The notes beneath the pieces were generated by a model. The model was not told the DNA's origin. It saw only the letters and a program-made list of their open reading frames with translations, and ran no database searches. Shown here piece after piece: positions 25,201 through 37,770 of a DNA stretch of 64,000 nt. Position 1 is the first letter of the stretch; every line of letters starts with the position of its first letter. This stretch comes from Luscinia megarhynchos (Eukaryota; Chordata; Aves; Passeriformes; Turdidae), in assembly GCA_034336665.1 (NCBI GenBank), contig JAPFBE010000002.1, positions 82,714,905 to 82,778,904 on the forward strand. The letters are read 5' to 3'. A program made the translations under genes and the position numbers.

Positions 25201-28200
25201 AATATAAGATTTCTATTGAACAATTTATTTAATGCTTTTGTCCTTGAAATAATATTTTGCACTTTCAAATTTGTTTTTGTCTAAGATGTTGACATTGTTC
25301 TACAAGGATTAGTATCATCCATCTCAAGGCACAGCAGAAAGAGTTATTTTTGCATTTACAGGAAGCAAAGCTCAGGTACTAAGGCACTACACAATTTCTT
25401 CCAAGTCACAGACAATAGAAAAACTAAGTTTAATGCCAAAATGTATGGACTTCAGATAGAGCCTTGCATTGGCATGGTCCTTCATATCCTTGTGTCTTTT
25501 GTGGCTCTTGTGTTTTGAAAGAGGACAGTTTAGCTTCTTGGCTAAATTGCCTAGAGTAGGAAGAGTCTGGTGTAAGTTTTTTGCTTATCCATAATGATCC
25601 TGAATGCTTAATCAGGCCTGTGTCCTACTATCTTTTACTGACTTTTCTTATGTGAGCACCCCTGCCCAAATCAGTAAGGCAGTTCATGTAACAGGAAATT
25701 TCCTAAATGAACAGAGGATTTTGCATCACTTTGTTAAATAATTTTGAAATCGTACTTTTAAACTTGTGCCTAAACCATCTTGATTTTCAAAACTTCACTG
25801 CCAAGGGAAGAGTTATAACAATATTTACCTGAAAAGTGTTCTTAAAGCATAACCTATGTTACCATTTCAATATTTCTGAGTAGATACAAAGGATGTATGG
25901 ATTTGTCAATACACAATGATATTGCAGAATTCAGACTAACTGCAGAACTACATAACAATTTGACAAGAGCAGCATATGTACAAAGCAGTATTCACATTTA
26001 AAACATGCAGAAAATGCCATATGGAGATTTTTTTATACTTCCTTTACCAATATAATCCTGCAGTAATTCTGTTTAGTTTCACAAATGTTCAAAGAGATTA
26101 CATGACTGTCCAGTTTTTGTTTTAAAATTTTAACTGTGTATTTGACACAAATATTCAGTCAGCAGCTCAGATAGAAGCGTTCTGAAATTTAGAAACATAC
26201 ATTCATCTTGGTAACAGCCCTTCATATTCTTTAGAAACATTGCAAAAATTTGATTAGTAATAGCTGATGTGGTAGTTCCAAAGCAAAAGCAGGACATTTG
26301 CATGTGCCCTGAATATTTTTGATATAAAAGACTAGCTTCAACCTTATTTATGATAACTGCAGGTCTTTACAGCACTGGGAGGTCTACAACTCCTTCTGTA
26401 GTTGTGCATCCTTTGGTAAATGATTTAGCTCATATTAACATAGCAACAAAAGGCTTTAGCTACCAAATATTTTGAATCCTGGTCTGGAATTGTTTTTTAT
26501 GAGACAAACAGTTAAGTAATGCTCCACAAATGCAAGAGAGCTGTGCATTGCACATTCTAGGGACCATTATACAGGGCAGTTTTACTATCAGTAACACACC
26601 ATTTGGGAATCAGTAACACGTTGTTAAAAACTTGTGTACAACAGTCTTTTTTTTTGGCAGTGAAATACCCCCTTTGTGTTAATATACACTGCAGTTCTGC
26701 TTGTTTTAATCATGCTATACATTAAGTAGATATGATAGGTTGGCATTCATTGACAAATTAGGTGAGTTGATTAGAAATCTGAAATCTGCATGGACCTTCA
26801 TTATGTTTGTCATGAATTGTAGGCCTAAAAAGTGCTTTTCAGATAAAAGACACAAAACATGAAAGTGAAGCAGAGGCTGATAACCCTTTCTGAAGGAAGA
26901 GCTATTAGTAAGTCTCATTGCTTAGCCATCTAGTAAACACTTCAATGACTTCTGATTACTATTAACCAACAGAACGATGTTTTTCTCAGCAAAAAAGAGA
27001 ATTACTTATGTTTCCCAAGCTGTGCATTTCACTTCAATAGAAAGGCAGTAGCATGGTAAAACAACTGTGGAAATGTTGGCCATTTTAAGAAAAAAGTATA
27101 GGCAGATTTCCCTCTGTTGGACTACCTGTTTTATCCAAGGTAATTAAAGTGTTCTCAATAGATACCACAACCTTTTAAATATATATTTGATCAGATCCAA
27201 GGTGGTCATTACATTTTTAGAATCACTTGCTCATTGAGCCTTCTTGAATTAGTCATTATGTGAAAACCACATCTTTCATTTACATGCACTTGGTTTAGTA
27301 TTTTCTCAGATAAAAATGTGGGGTTTTTCATTGCTTGAAATGTATCTAAATTTATAACTAGGTGATTAAGTTAGGTCTCATATGGTCTAGAAGCAGGGAG
27401 AAAATTCTTAGCCAACACTCATACCTCAGCCCAATGAAGCCCTGACAGCATAATTTAGGATTGCTTTAAACTGGCTCTAAATTTCATCCAATTACCTGGA
27501 GTTCCAAGATGCTTCTTTATAAGCAAAGCACTGCCAAACAGAGAAAAAAGAAATCTACTCTTTCCTCATCCATGCTCCTATGGGAAAAGCTGTGAAAGAC
27601 AATTAGAATGAAGGCCTTATATCAGTATGAATGTTAATGGAAAAATAGAGTTCCTGAGAGAGTGACAACAGAAAGCACAACAAATGTCCATGTGTGTAGA
27701 CTCTTTGAGAGAGGGAACTTATAAGAAAAGGTAATATGTAGCTGGAAAAACAGGCATACTTGTAGTTGCATAGCCTTTCTTTGAGTAATTCACAAATTTT
27801 GTTTCAGTTGCACTTTTAAACCATCATGGCTGTAAGCAATTGAGATACCCAAGTGCCAAGGCATTATGAACATTTATTTTCAAAGAAAGCTGTTTCATCA
27901 GTCTTGTCAAACACATTGGTTAAGAAAAGTGAAATACCACCACATAAGTACAGCTTGGTTCATTTTATGAGGCAGGACATGAACAACTGAAATTGTCTTC
28001 CAGGACATGTAAGCCACAAAGCCTAGGGATGATATTACTTTTCTGTTTGAGTCTGCACCCATCAAAATGATGTTGTTACTGATTTAACTTTGGTCAGAAA
28101 CTACTTGACAGAGAAAATAACTCACATCATATTATGCAGATGAAGTTTATCTCTGTTGTGTTAGAGTATATCTAATACTCTAGCATCTTGGTACTGGGAA

Positions 28201-31200
28201 ATTATTTGTAGCTGTAAAAAATTCTCTTTGTGTTTCATTACCTCAGCCATACTGCAGTAAAACACATTAATATAACAAGATACTTGGTATGCAGCAAAAT
28301 TTCCCCCATAATTTTTAAAGGAAACTCAAGTAAAGTCTTGCAACATCTATTGAATAGTAGAAATCTTTCACAAAACTGGAAAACACAGTTCACCTCATAA
28401 ATATGTTAAACCATGAGCATAGTTCTGCACTGTTTCCAGGTAGATTTGAATAGTTCATCAGAAGAAGCAATACATTTCTTTATTTACTAGGTAGTCAGAA
28501 ATACTTAACCCTTTAAGTACTTAACTGCTGTCAAAAGGAAGGTTTCTAATTAACAGATGTATTTTGTCTTTTTTAACATTTGCTCATATTAAGGAATGTA
28601 AAACACTTCTGGCTTGTTTAACATGCAAATTATTATTGGATGGTCTATCGAGGCAGCTTACAGGTCCAAGGTCTAGTGTAGAACCAGTCTGTTCTTCAGT
28701 ACTGGTAGGTCATCAACAGAGCATTGTCATAACGTAGACATAAACATAAAGAAACCTGCTAGTAAAACCTTCAATGACTTTGCTGTGGGTTGGAGTTAAA
28801 CTGCTTTGCCTAAGTGAGAAAATGTATTATCTGTTAGTTTTGGATTCATTGTGCTTTTATTCAACATAGCTCTTAAAGAAAAGCCAAATAAATACTGCAT
28901 AAAACCACAGAAGCTTTCAAATGCTTCAAGGAGCATTTGAAACAGTAATTGAAATATCACCAGGTGCTCTAAAACACAGCTTTCAGGTGAGCTTGATGGC
29001 CTGCTATTAGCAGTGTCATGAGTATTATTGCTATTTTAAATATTTGATCTAATTTTAGGATAAAACAGGACCTCACTTCTGTAAGTGGTATATAAACACA
29101 GACAGTCCCTTCTGCAAAGGTTGATGAAGCACAAACTTAGTAAAAGCTTCCCTAGCTCTGCCTCAGTCAATACAGGAATCCTAGCAACAGTCAGGTGTGC
29201 AGAAAAGGAAGAAAGGAGATGGTGACTTTCTGCATTAATTAGAGTTGCTGAGTATATGTATTTATTGTAGTTAGAATAAGATACATTTGGTCCATATTTT
29301 GTGACTAGACAGTGCAAATATAAGCAAGTCCTAACCATACAAAGCAGCTTTCTCTGTTTAGTTCTGACCACTAGAGAGAAACAACATGTTCTTTTCAGCC
29401 TTTGATAACCAACAAGGGGCCAAGCATTGGCCTTGAGCAATTTTTGTTCCCCTTTACATGCTCAATGTTCTTCAAGTTCTGAGACCTGTGGAGTTATGGA
29501 CTTAATGGAACTCAGAGACTGGATCTTGATGCTGATAGATCTGAACAATACATTTGAGTCATCAAGCACTTCAGGAGGAAGTAAACTTCTGTCCAAAGGG
29601 ATAGATTCTTGAAAAAAGTGAATTACTGATGAAAGATTAATGAAGTTTGTAAGAAGTGCCAGAAACAATTAATGTTCTATTTACAACTGCATCTTGAGCT
29701 ATGTGGGAAAGGGGTTGTTTAGCTGTGCTAAATAATTTTCAGATTAGAAAACCCTCCATTTGATTTTTTTCCCCCCTTCCAGTATAAAATCATACAAATC
29801 ACAAGAGTTTGGTCTGGGAAAATAAAGAAAGCTTTAATTTCCATTGTCCATGTGTTTTCCTTATTGTGTAAAAATTGTATTGGCTTTCATCTGCAAGTGA
29901 ATTTCTTACTTAGAAAAACCCTTAAGATTATTGATAGCTTCTACATGGATTTTATATTTTGATAAAAAGTTAGTGTTAACATTAAAACATTCAAGAATTC
30001 AAAACCAAATGATGATTGAAATCTCTTTTTACAATATTTTGAGAGGCTTCAGCACAAGGAAACTAAAGTGATGTAAAATGACCTGTGGAGTGCTTTGGGA
30101 AATAATAGCTTTTTCACTTTTCTATAATAATTTTTTATAAGATATGGATACTGATTGTGCATGATGGTTCATAACCTCTCTTCTGTATCTTAGTTTTCCT
30201 TTCGTTTTTCTCCTCTTTGTATTTGCTCAGCTCTGCTTCAGCAGTACCATTTAATGTCTCTCTCTTCTTTATGGTGTGATGAATGCAGCCATTCTTCTCT
30301 CCCCATCATTACAGCTGGTCTTTGATCCAGTACAGCTAATTTATATTTACCAGCTATCATCTACCATCAAGACTTTATTGGAAAAGAGGTGCACCTGGAC
30401 TGAATTAATTTCTTTTGATGGAGTTTGAGACTATTTTAGGACTTGTGGTTAGGACACATTCAGACTCTTAATGGAACTCAACAGAGCCATCTTCTAACTG
30501 GTGCTAGCAAGTACTTGATTTGTGTCAAAACATCATGCATATTTCAGAGTTCCTCAAACATTAGGTTTGGATGCATTCATTTGTTAGTAATTTGATTAGA
30601 AAGGTTATTTTACTTACTAAACTGTGATGTGTTTTATACACATTCAAATGTTATTTGTATTTTTAGCATATTCCTAACCATAAGTCATTATAAAACTGTA
30701 AGGATATAGCCACCTAATACACTGTAGGAATATCTCAAATAATTCTGATCCCTACTCTTCCACAAATGAATTGTTACACGTATCTAAATTTATTTAGTTT
30801 ATCCTATTTAGATATGTCTTCATTGCACATTAAGACAATGCACAATGTTCAATTAACATTCTTAAAATTATAGGTGCACTTTCCTCATACAATCTGTATA
30901 CAACTATCAAAAATTTATCACAAGTTTTCTTTAGACAATTCATTTGTAAGTTACTCTATTTTACTGCTGTTTTTTTTCTTTACATTAACAACTGAAAATT
31001 TCTCAAATAAGCAAATTGGACATCTTCTATCAAATTGTTAGATGAAGCTGTGAAGTATGGGTTAACTGTCAATTCTCCCTTTATGTGATTTGAAATAGTG
31101 TTGCATTAAGGGGGATTGGTGGCAAATATCTACACACTGCTGATATAACTTATTCTTGGGGGTGTCAGATGTATGATAAGATATAACACCTAAAGTCAGG

Positions 31201-33257
31201 ACTCTACAAGCTGATGTCCACATAGGCCATAATGTTCCCAAGCTTCTCTTATAGTTAATAGAGAATCTAATTAATAGAGGCTGAAGAATGACTATGCTCA
31301 TTTTAAACAGAGATCTACCATGTGTTTAGAAAATGGTCACTTGGGTTTTTTGTAATTTGTTATGTTTTATTATATTTCTCAAGGGAAAAAAAAAAAAGAG
31401 AAGGCAGATGTCCTAATTCCTGGAAAAACAACCACTATTGTTCTCAGTCAAAGGACACAGAAGCTGTCTCTCATTAAAGGGACTTAACTGGGGGAACAAG
31501 ACTTGTCTGAATGATCTGTATTATTCTGGGGAAGTCCCCTGATTTGGGAAAGTCCTTTATCTCAAAGCTGGAAGGATAGAAGTCTAGAAAGTCATAATTC
31601 ATGCTGAGTACTGCAGAACTTCCATTCTCCTGGTTTTGACAGAGATCCAAGATTCATCAGAGCTGTAGGCAGCTCTAAGTTGTGGTCAGCTGGCAGAGAA
31701 CCTGAAATCTCTCCAGTCCTGTACCCGAGGCAGAACTATCCAAATCTCACAGACCTGTGTGTCCTAACAGTGTGGTCCATTCCACCGAAACTCTTTGTGT
31801 ATTGATGAGAACTCATCAGATTCAACATACTCCTTCAAAGCATTTAGTATAAGAAAAAGCTATTAAGAATTCTTTAGGTTAAAGGCTGTAACTCTTCCCT
31901 CTTAGCCTCTTCCAGTGCAGCATGCTCATTCCATGTCACAGGATGAGGAGTGGCAATACAATCATACTAAAACTGAGTTTGAATTCGTAGTGTGAGAAAA
32001 GCACCTGAACTGATCATTTGGAAGTTTCCATGGTAGGAAAAAAAAAAAAAGCCTTCAGGTGGGAAATTCCTGTCAAATTATTTGTCGCTCAAATTTTGTG
32101 CAGAAGGCTGAAATGGACAGCATGCAGCACACAGGAGAGATTTTAAGAGTTGAGGACTTACAACACCTTAGGCAATGTAAAAACACTGAGTTATAGCAAG
32201 GTCAGTGGTGAATTTACAGTGGGTGCATGAAAAAGTGCAAAGGGACATGTACTCCTTCCTCCCCATTCAGATCCCATTAGTGTGACCTGCACTAGTTGGG
32301 GAAATGATCCCATAGTGACTCTCCACTCTGCTCCTCACCCTGTCCCCATCACAGCTGCATCCAGTCACTGGCTCACCATGGGGCTGACGACAGGTTGTTC
32401 ACTGATAATGACCCACACTTCATAACTCTTTTTTTTCAGTCATCTCTGATACATCATCTGTTCCAGCAAACCTGTGCAAGGCAGTGACAGAACTGCAGGA
32501 AGAGACATTATTAGCAAAAGCACAGTCAAGTCCAGACACCTAGGCAGAGGCAAGGGATCTGTATTTTCTTATGTTAGAATAAAAGACTAACAATACAGAA
32601 ACTCACTCTTAAATGTTGATATAATCTTTTACTATCTTTGATTTAGAATAAAATCAACAGTTGTTACAATAATCAGAGACTATTGGCTTTGGTCAAGTGA
32701 GAGAGTTGCAATCTTTTATTAACTTCATCCTTTTCATGTATTTCAAGCTAGAAAACGAACACTCATTTCTAGGCATTGTATCCATCTGTTGAACTTTTAT
32801 TATAGCCAGAGCACTGGTGTTAATTGGATGCTGTGTGGGATTTTAATCCCTATCATTTGCCAGGATTCACACAGGAAGACAGCACCTTATACAATGCATC
32901 ACATGAGAGAAATATATTTAATTATTTGCTTTATTATTCTGAGTGTGTAAAACTTCTTCACATGGTGTTATGATATTCTGTATTCACAGTCCCTAGACAG
33001 CACAGACTAAAACAGCTAAAATATTAGCAACCTCAAATTTGTAAAAAACTTGAGACTAGTTTAAAAACAACAAGATTTTTAAAAGGATAGAGTTTAGGGC
33101 TTTTTTCCCTTATTGTGAATTTTTTTGTATTCCAAGTTGGTTTTTTTTTTTCATTTGGGTGAATTCTAAGGTTTCCTTAGTCTCTACATGGTCTAGGACT
33201 GTGTTTCAATGAATATATTTTTGTTATTTCATTATTGCAAGAGATGAGAATTTTTGG

Positions 33258-33344
33258 GAAAAAAACTAAAAAAGCAAACTTCAAAACAAAAATTCAAACC
33301 CAACCCAAAACACACCAAATAAAATAAAACAAAAACCAAGCAAG
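33258..33344. repeat. A-rich tract with C interruptions
   Basis: About 87 bases almost devoid of G and T, built of A-runs with C, CC or CCC interruptions. Similar tracts occur at 5171-5216, 46207-46238 and 58791-58857. Possibly decayed poly(A) or a strand-biased slippage product; no source element is identifiable beside it. Confidence 0.8.
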
Positions 33345-35279
33345 GAGTATAACAGAATCCTAATGTAGTCAGGCAATCTGCCTGGATTTTATTCACTGCA
33401 AGTGACAAGCCCCACTCAAAATAAGGGCTTTTAATTCAAAATGCCAGTTTTTACTGTAATCCAAACTAGGGTAATTAATAAATCCTTATACAGAGAAACA
33501 AAATGAAATAATTGGGTCAAAGTGCAGAGAAGTCACAAGCAGGGAAAAAAGCCTTTGCTACAACCATCTGAATCCTCCCAGGTCTGTCTCTTCTTCCCTG
33601 CTGGGCTGGTTCAGGTAACTCAGAAACTGTCAGCTGGATTGCACCCATTCTGCACTCTTGTCCTTGAGCTTTTTCCATACCTCAAACAGCTAGCTGTGCA
33701 TTTCTCCCCTCCCCTTCCCAGTACTCCCTCCTGAGAGTCCCAAAATCAGATCTATGAGTCCCTTTACTTTTCATTTCCCACCCAGGATGGATTTCAGATG
33801 CTGAGACAGTGCAACACTCCCCTTCCTCCAGGACTCTCCCCTGACCAAGTCACTGTCCTGTAACCCAGGAAAAATCAAAGCAGACATCGATCTGTGTTTT
33901 GCAAGACTGATTTTACTCTAAAATCAAGCTGGCAATGTATGCTCTGCATATGTCCTTTGTAACCTGCTGTGTTAACCTCTGAGTTGGACCAATGCCTGTT
34001 TCCACAGCCTTGGTCCTGATTTCAAGAAGTAGATTGCTATGTTTTGTGTGTTTATGCAAATATGTATATCACTGTTCTGTGCTTTACGTTGCATATTTTT
34101 GCATGCATCTCACTGTACATCTAGCTCTATGATATCTGCTGAACTCACAAGTAGTACAGTTTGAAGCTCTGCATGCATAATGCAAATAATAGCATTGCAT
34201 ATATATATAAAAATACACAAAACAAAAGAAAGTCATTATAGAGGTAGAAGGTAATTTTAGTCATGCCTACTCTTTCAGTTATCAAACATATTTTCCAGTT
34301 TATTATGTAAGTTAAATAAAAATATATTCTGCCATTGTGTTGCTCTCAGAACCCCAAAGCAGGTAGCATCTCACTTTCCATAAGAGACACAATATATGAA
34401 CATTTCTCATTTGCTTGATTAGATCTTATATAATGATTTTAAAAGGTCAATAGATGGTACTAAATGTTTATCAGATATGTTACCCACTGAATTATCACTA
34501 CATATAAGTTTTGCAAAGCATAATGATAATTAAGATTTTTGTATTCATCTCTCACAGTGCCTTTAATAAAGATTCTGTGAATAGTTTATTACATACCATA
34601 CATGATCACACTGTCAACTTATTTTCCATTTTAAGATGAAAATTATATATAAAGTTTGATCCAAATTAATGCTTAAAGATATCTCTCATCCATCTCTAAA
34701 ACACTATCATCCAAATACAAGTATAAATTAGATACAAATCTGCTCAGCAGCAGATGGGGCTGTTATGTCCTGATGTATTGTCTATGTAGCTAGTGGAGGG
34801 CCTTGGAAGTGAATCCTTTGTAGGAGTTTCAAAGGGAAGAGTATAATCCAAATGTAAGCTAATAAACTTTGTAAGGAATAAGCCTTTGAAACTCAGGACA
34901 AGAAAACTCTCTCACTTCAGGAGAAATGTTTTTCTTTCTGTAGCTAAGCAATCACTTAGCTGATATTTGAATCTTAACTTATGTTTCCTGAAGTTGTTCT
35001 TTGATCCAACACTGCTCAGTCAAAATCCACTATTGTAAGTTTATATATAGGATAGAAAAGTGACCTCAGAATGTCACACCATGTGTTTCTCATGAGCTGT
35101 TAGCATACTATTCCCTCATGATTAGAAACTGCAAGACTCCCCTGTGTTGAATGATGATATCAGGAGACTTACATTTCTCTGGATCTTTAGCTACTTCATA
35201 AAGACAATACAAAACAGATTTTTTTTTCTCCAAATAAATGTAAAACCTCTATATCATCAGAATAATGGAATTTTGTGTA

Positions 35280-36360
35280 AGCAAGAGGACAGTAGCTGAT
35301 TCAAGCTGGTGTTCTGGGGCAAGGACTGGATATTCAGTTCATTGTCTACAAATGACTATTAAATGGTAACTAGATAAATGATGCTGCACAATGCACCTTT
35401 GAAAGACTGACTCTAATGTCAAAATGAAAGCAGAGGCCTGCAAACCCTGAAGCAAGCACTGCTGTGTGCTTAAAGCCCCATGTCAGCAGGCTTGGTGGAT
35501 GTGTGCACTGCACCCAGGCAGGTTCAGTGGGGTGTGCTGCCTGCACTGCACCCTGCCATCCCATCTGCAGCACATGGCAGGTGCAACGGGATGGGCAGGA
35601 GGGGAATCAAGATATGGTGAGAAACAGCCAGGAAAGGCTGGTGTTTTGAGGGTGGGAGGGATCTCAACGTAAATCCCAGGACTTCAGGCATCAGGGCTTT
35701 AGGTGAATTGGCATCCAAGAGAGGGATGAAGCGTATGGAAGGTGGGTTACAGGTGTTCTTCCCAGTTACAGAGCTGAACTGTAGCCTCAAAGGAGGCTGC
35801 CTTTTCTCTGAAGGAAGAAAAGTGCAGTAATTATGTCTATTCCTATAAACTGTGGGGAATGAGATTATACGGGGGTGGAGTGGAAGGAGGAACAGAATGA
35901 AGAGATGGGTGAAAGCCTTAGGGTTCCCACACACACACACCAGCTAATCTCCCGAGACCACATGTCTTGGAAGAGGAAGAGCTCATGCTATGGTGCCTGG
36001 GGCTCTTCCACTGCTGAGCTGCACACTCTTCCTGCTGTGACAATAACTCCTTTGGAGGAAATGCTAGAGGGAAGGAGGAAAGGATGAAACTTGGAGCTTT
36101 CTGGGATTATCATCAAATAGTCACCCTGGACATTCTCAGGATGCAAGTGTCCAGCATCAGCCTGTAAATAAAAATGAAAAGCAATGACTACAATGCCAAG
36201 ACACCACAGGAAAAAACCTTTATTTGACTTTGTGACTGTGAATTTATTTGCAAGGGCTGTCCATTTCCTTTTTCTGCTCTGACTTGATGCAGAGCATGCT
36301 ATGCAATAAGGACTTGGTGAATATAGTTGTTTCTGAGTTTCTTGCTTAGCTCTGAGCACC
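35280..36360. other. GC-richer patch with overlapping short frames, no gene supported
   Basis: This patch is clearly less AT-rich than its neighbours and carries overlapping frames on both strands (for example 138 codons at 35524-35940 and 123 codons at 35988-36359, both minus). Neither translates to a recognisable domain, and their overlap with + frames argues they are chance products of lower stop density. CTGCCATCCCATC and CGGGATGGGCAGG (about 35550-35602) form an imperfect inverted repeat. It could be an unrecognised retroelement, an exon-free CpG-decayed region, or a lineage-specific insertion. Confidence 0.4.
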
Positions 36361-36769
36361 TCAGAAAAGTTCAGGAGTGACTTTCAATCAGGCATTTTTA
36401 AATTGTTTTTAATTTATCTAAAAACTAAGCTAAAGAGTTTAATTAACAGGCTCAGAGTAATAGTTATACCATTTTTCCTCTGCTATCAGCTTTCACTTTT
36501 ATTTACGATGGGAGTCCCCCTTGTATCTCCTTTCCCACAGGGCCCACTATCACTAATATTTCTGTGATCTGTGAATAAACCAAAATTTAAAGTTAGTACT
36601 TACAATCAATGCAAATTAATGATTTCTTAAAAAAAATATTTCAATCAGGAAAAGCAGCTTTGTAGTTGAAAATCCCATGCTGGCCTTAGAGTGGGAGTTT
36701 TTCCAGCCTCTGCTTAAATCCAAAAAAATACTGCAATCTTCTGGCACAGGCTCACTGTAATGCTTTAAA

Positions 36770-37770
36770 AACAATTTAGCAACTGTCATTGCTGTAATTA
36801 CAGTAACTAATTACCATCCTTAGCAAACAAATAGCTTAACATAATACGCAAGCCGAATCAATTTTGAAGAAATGCAAATTCCGAAAGCGAAAAAGGGCAT
36901 TTTGGCAAACCTGAAAGGGAAGCGGGAAAATAATACACTTTGTTTTATCTGCACATAATTCCCAGGGAATATCATATCATAAATATTTGCATTCAGTTCT
37001 TATCAGGACATTTGCATTTGCTTCTTATCAGTCTGCAGGCTGGACTCTGCCAGATAGAAAGTAGAGCTCCACACCATGCACATATTTCTAATGAATCACG
37101 TCTCAGGCCGAGAGAATATTTTGGCTGGAACTTTATCACTGAGATGAAGAGGTCATTTACTCTCAGAGTCAGTTCATCTTGGAATTGTCTTGAGATTCTG
37201 ATGTGATTCAACCAACATTTTTTAAAACGAGAGACAAACCAACTTTGCATTCTGTTTCTGTAGCAGTTATTAAGTCTGATTGTTTGAGAAGTAATTCCTC
37301 CCCCCAAAATCAGAATCATATGTAAACAGGTTTGATTCCTATTTGTGTCCCACACTCTACAACAAACAATGCTGCATATTTTCCAGAAAAAGAATAAAGT
37401 AGTAACAGACTAAAATGAAGCCTAGGAAGGAAACAAGCCGCACTTAACAACCATTATCTTGAAATTTAATGCCAAATCCTTTTGTAGTGCTTCAGAAATG
37501 CATTTGATTAGTGGCAGTTTTCTCAGTAATGAGAGGAAATGTTTATGATGGGAAAACAGTGTCTCTAATGAGCCATCAGATTTCCTTAGCAGTTACCACA
37601 GAAAAAAATTCACCTTTTTATTATAAAAACTGCATTTCACCCGTAAGAAAAACAAGTGGAAAATGTCATAAACATTTTCCTGTTGCTACTTCGCATGCAC
37701 AAAGGGAATATACACCAAAAACACTGAATCAACTCAATTCTGCTTTCAGCATTCTGCATGTATGCAAGAT
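36770..37770. promoter_or_regulatory. Candidate conserved noncoding element / enhancer cluster
   Basis: About 1 kb whose texture differs from its surroundings. It retains isolated CpGs in otherwise CpG-poor DNA (AATACGCAAGCCGAATC, TCCGAAAGCGAAAAAG, AAGCGGGAAAATAAT, ATCACGTCTCAGGCCGAG, AAAACGAGAGAC, AAGCCGCAC, TTCACCCGTAAG). It has many homeodomain-type TAAT/ATTA cores (CTGTAATTACAG, ACTAATTACC), octamer-like ATTTGCAT twice (36986-36993 and 37010-37017), and no recognisable repeat. Open frames on both strands are short and unrelated to known domains. These traits are typical of deeply conserved developmental enhancers, but conservation itself cannot be seen from a single sequence. The call is inference. 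Confidence 0.4.

Larger units (their letters stand above)
22282..36769. other. Unique sequence, no gene recognised
   Basis: More than 14 kb with no interspersed repeat I can name. The longest frame (29036-29440, minus, 134 codons) has no recognisable domain and no start or splice context that would make it credible. TA dinucleotide runs occur near 34198-34210. Confidence 0.55.

Noticed and set aside
29036..29440. 134-codon minus-strand frame as a gene
   Set aside because: No recognisable domain, no supporting splice or promoter context, and of a size expected by chance in 64 kb.
35524..35940. 138-codon minus-strand frame as a gene
   Set aside because: Lies in a GC-richer patch with low stop density and overlaps frames on the other strand; no domain seen.
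36993..37355. 120-codon minus-strand frame as a coding exon
   Set aside because: It overlaps a + frame in the candidate enhancer block; composition and motifs fit noncoding DNA better and no protein family is recognised.
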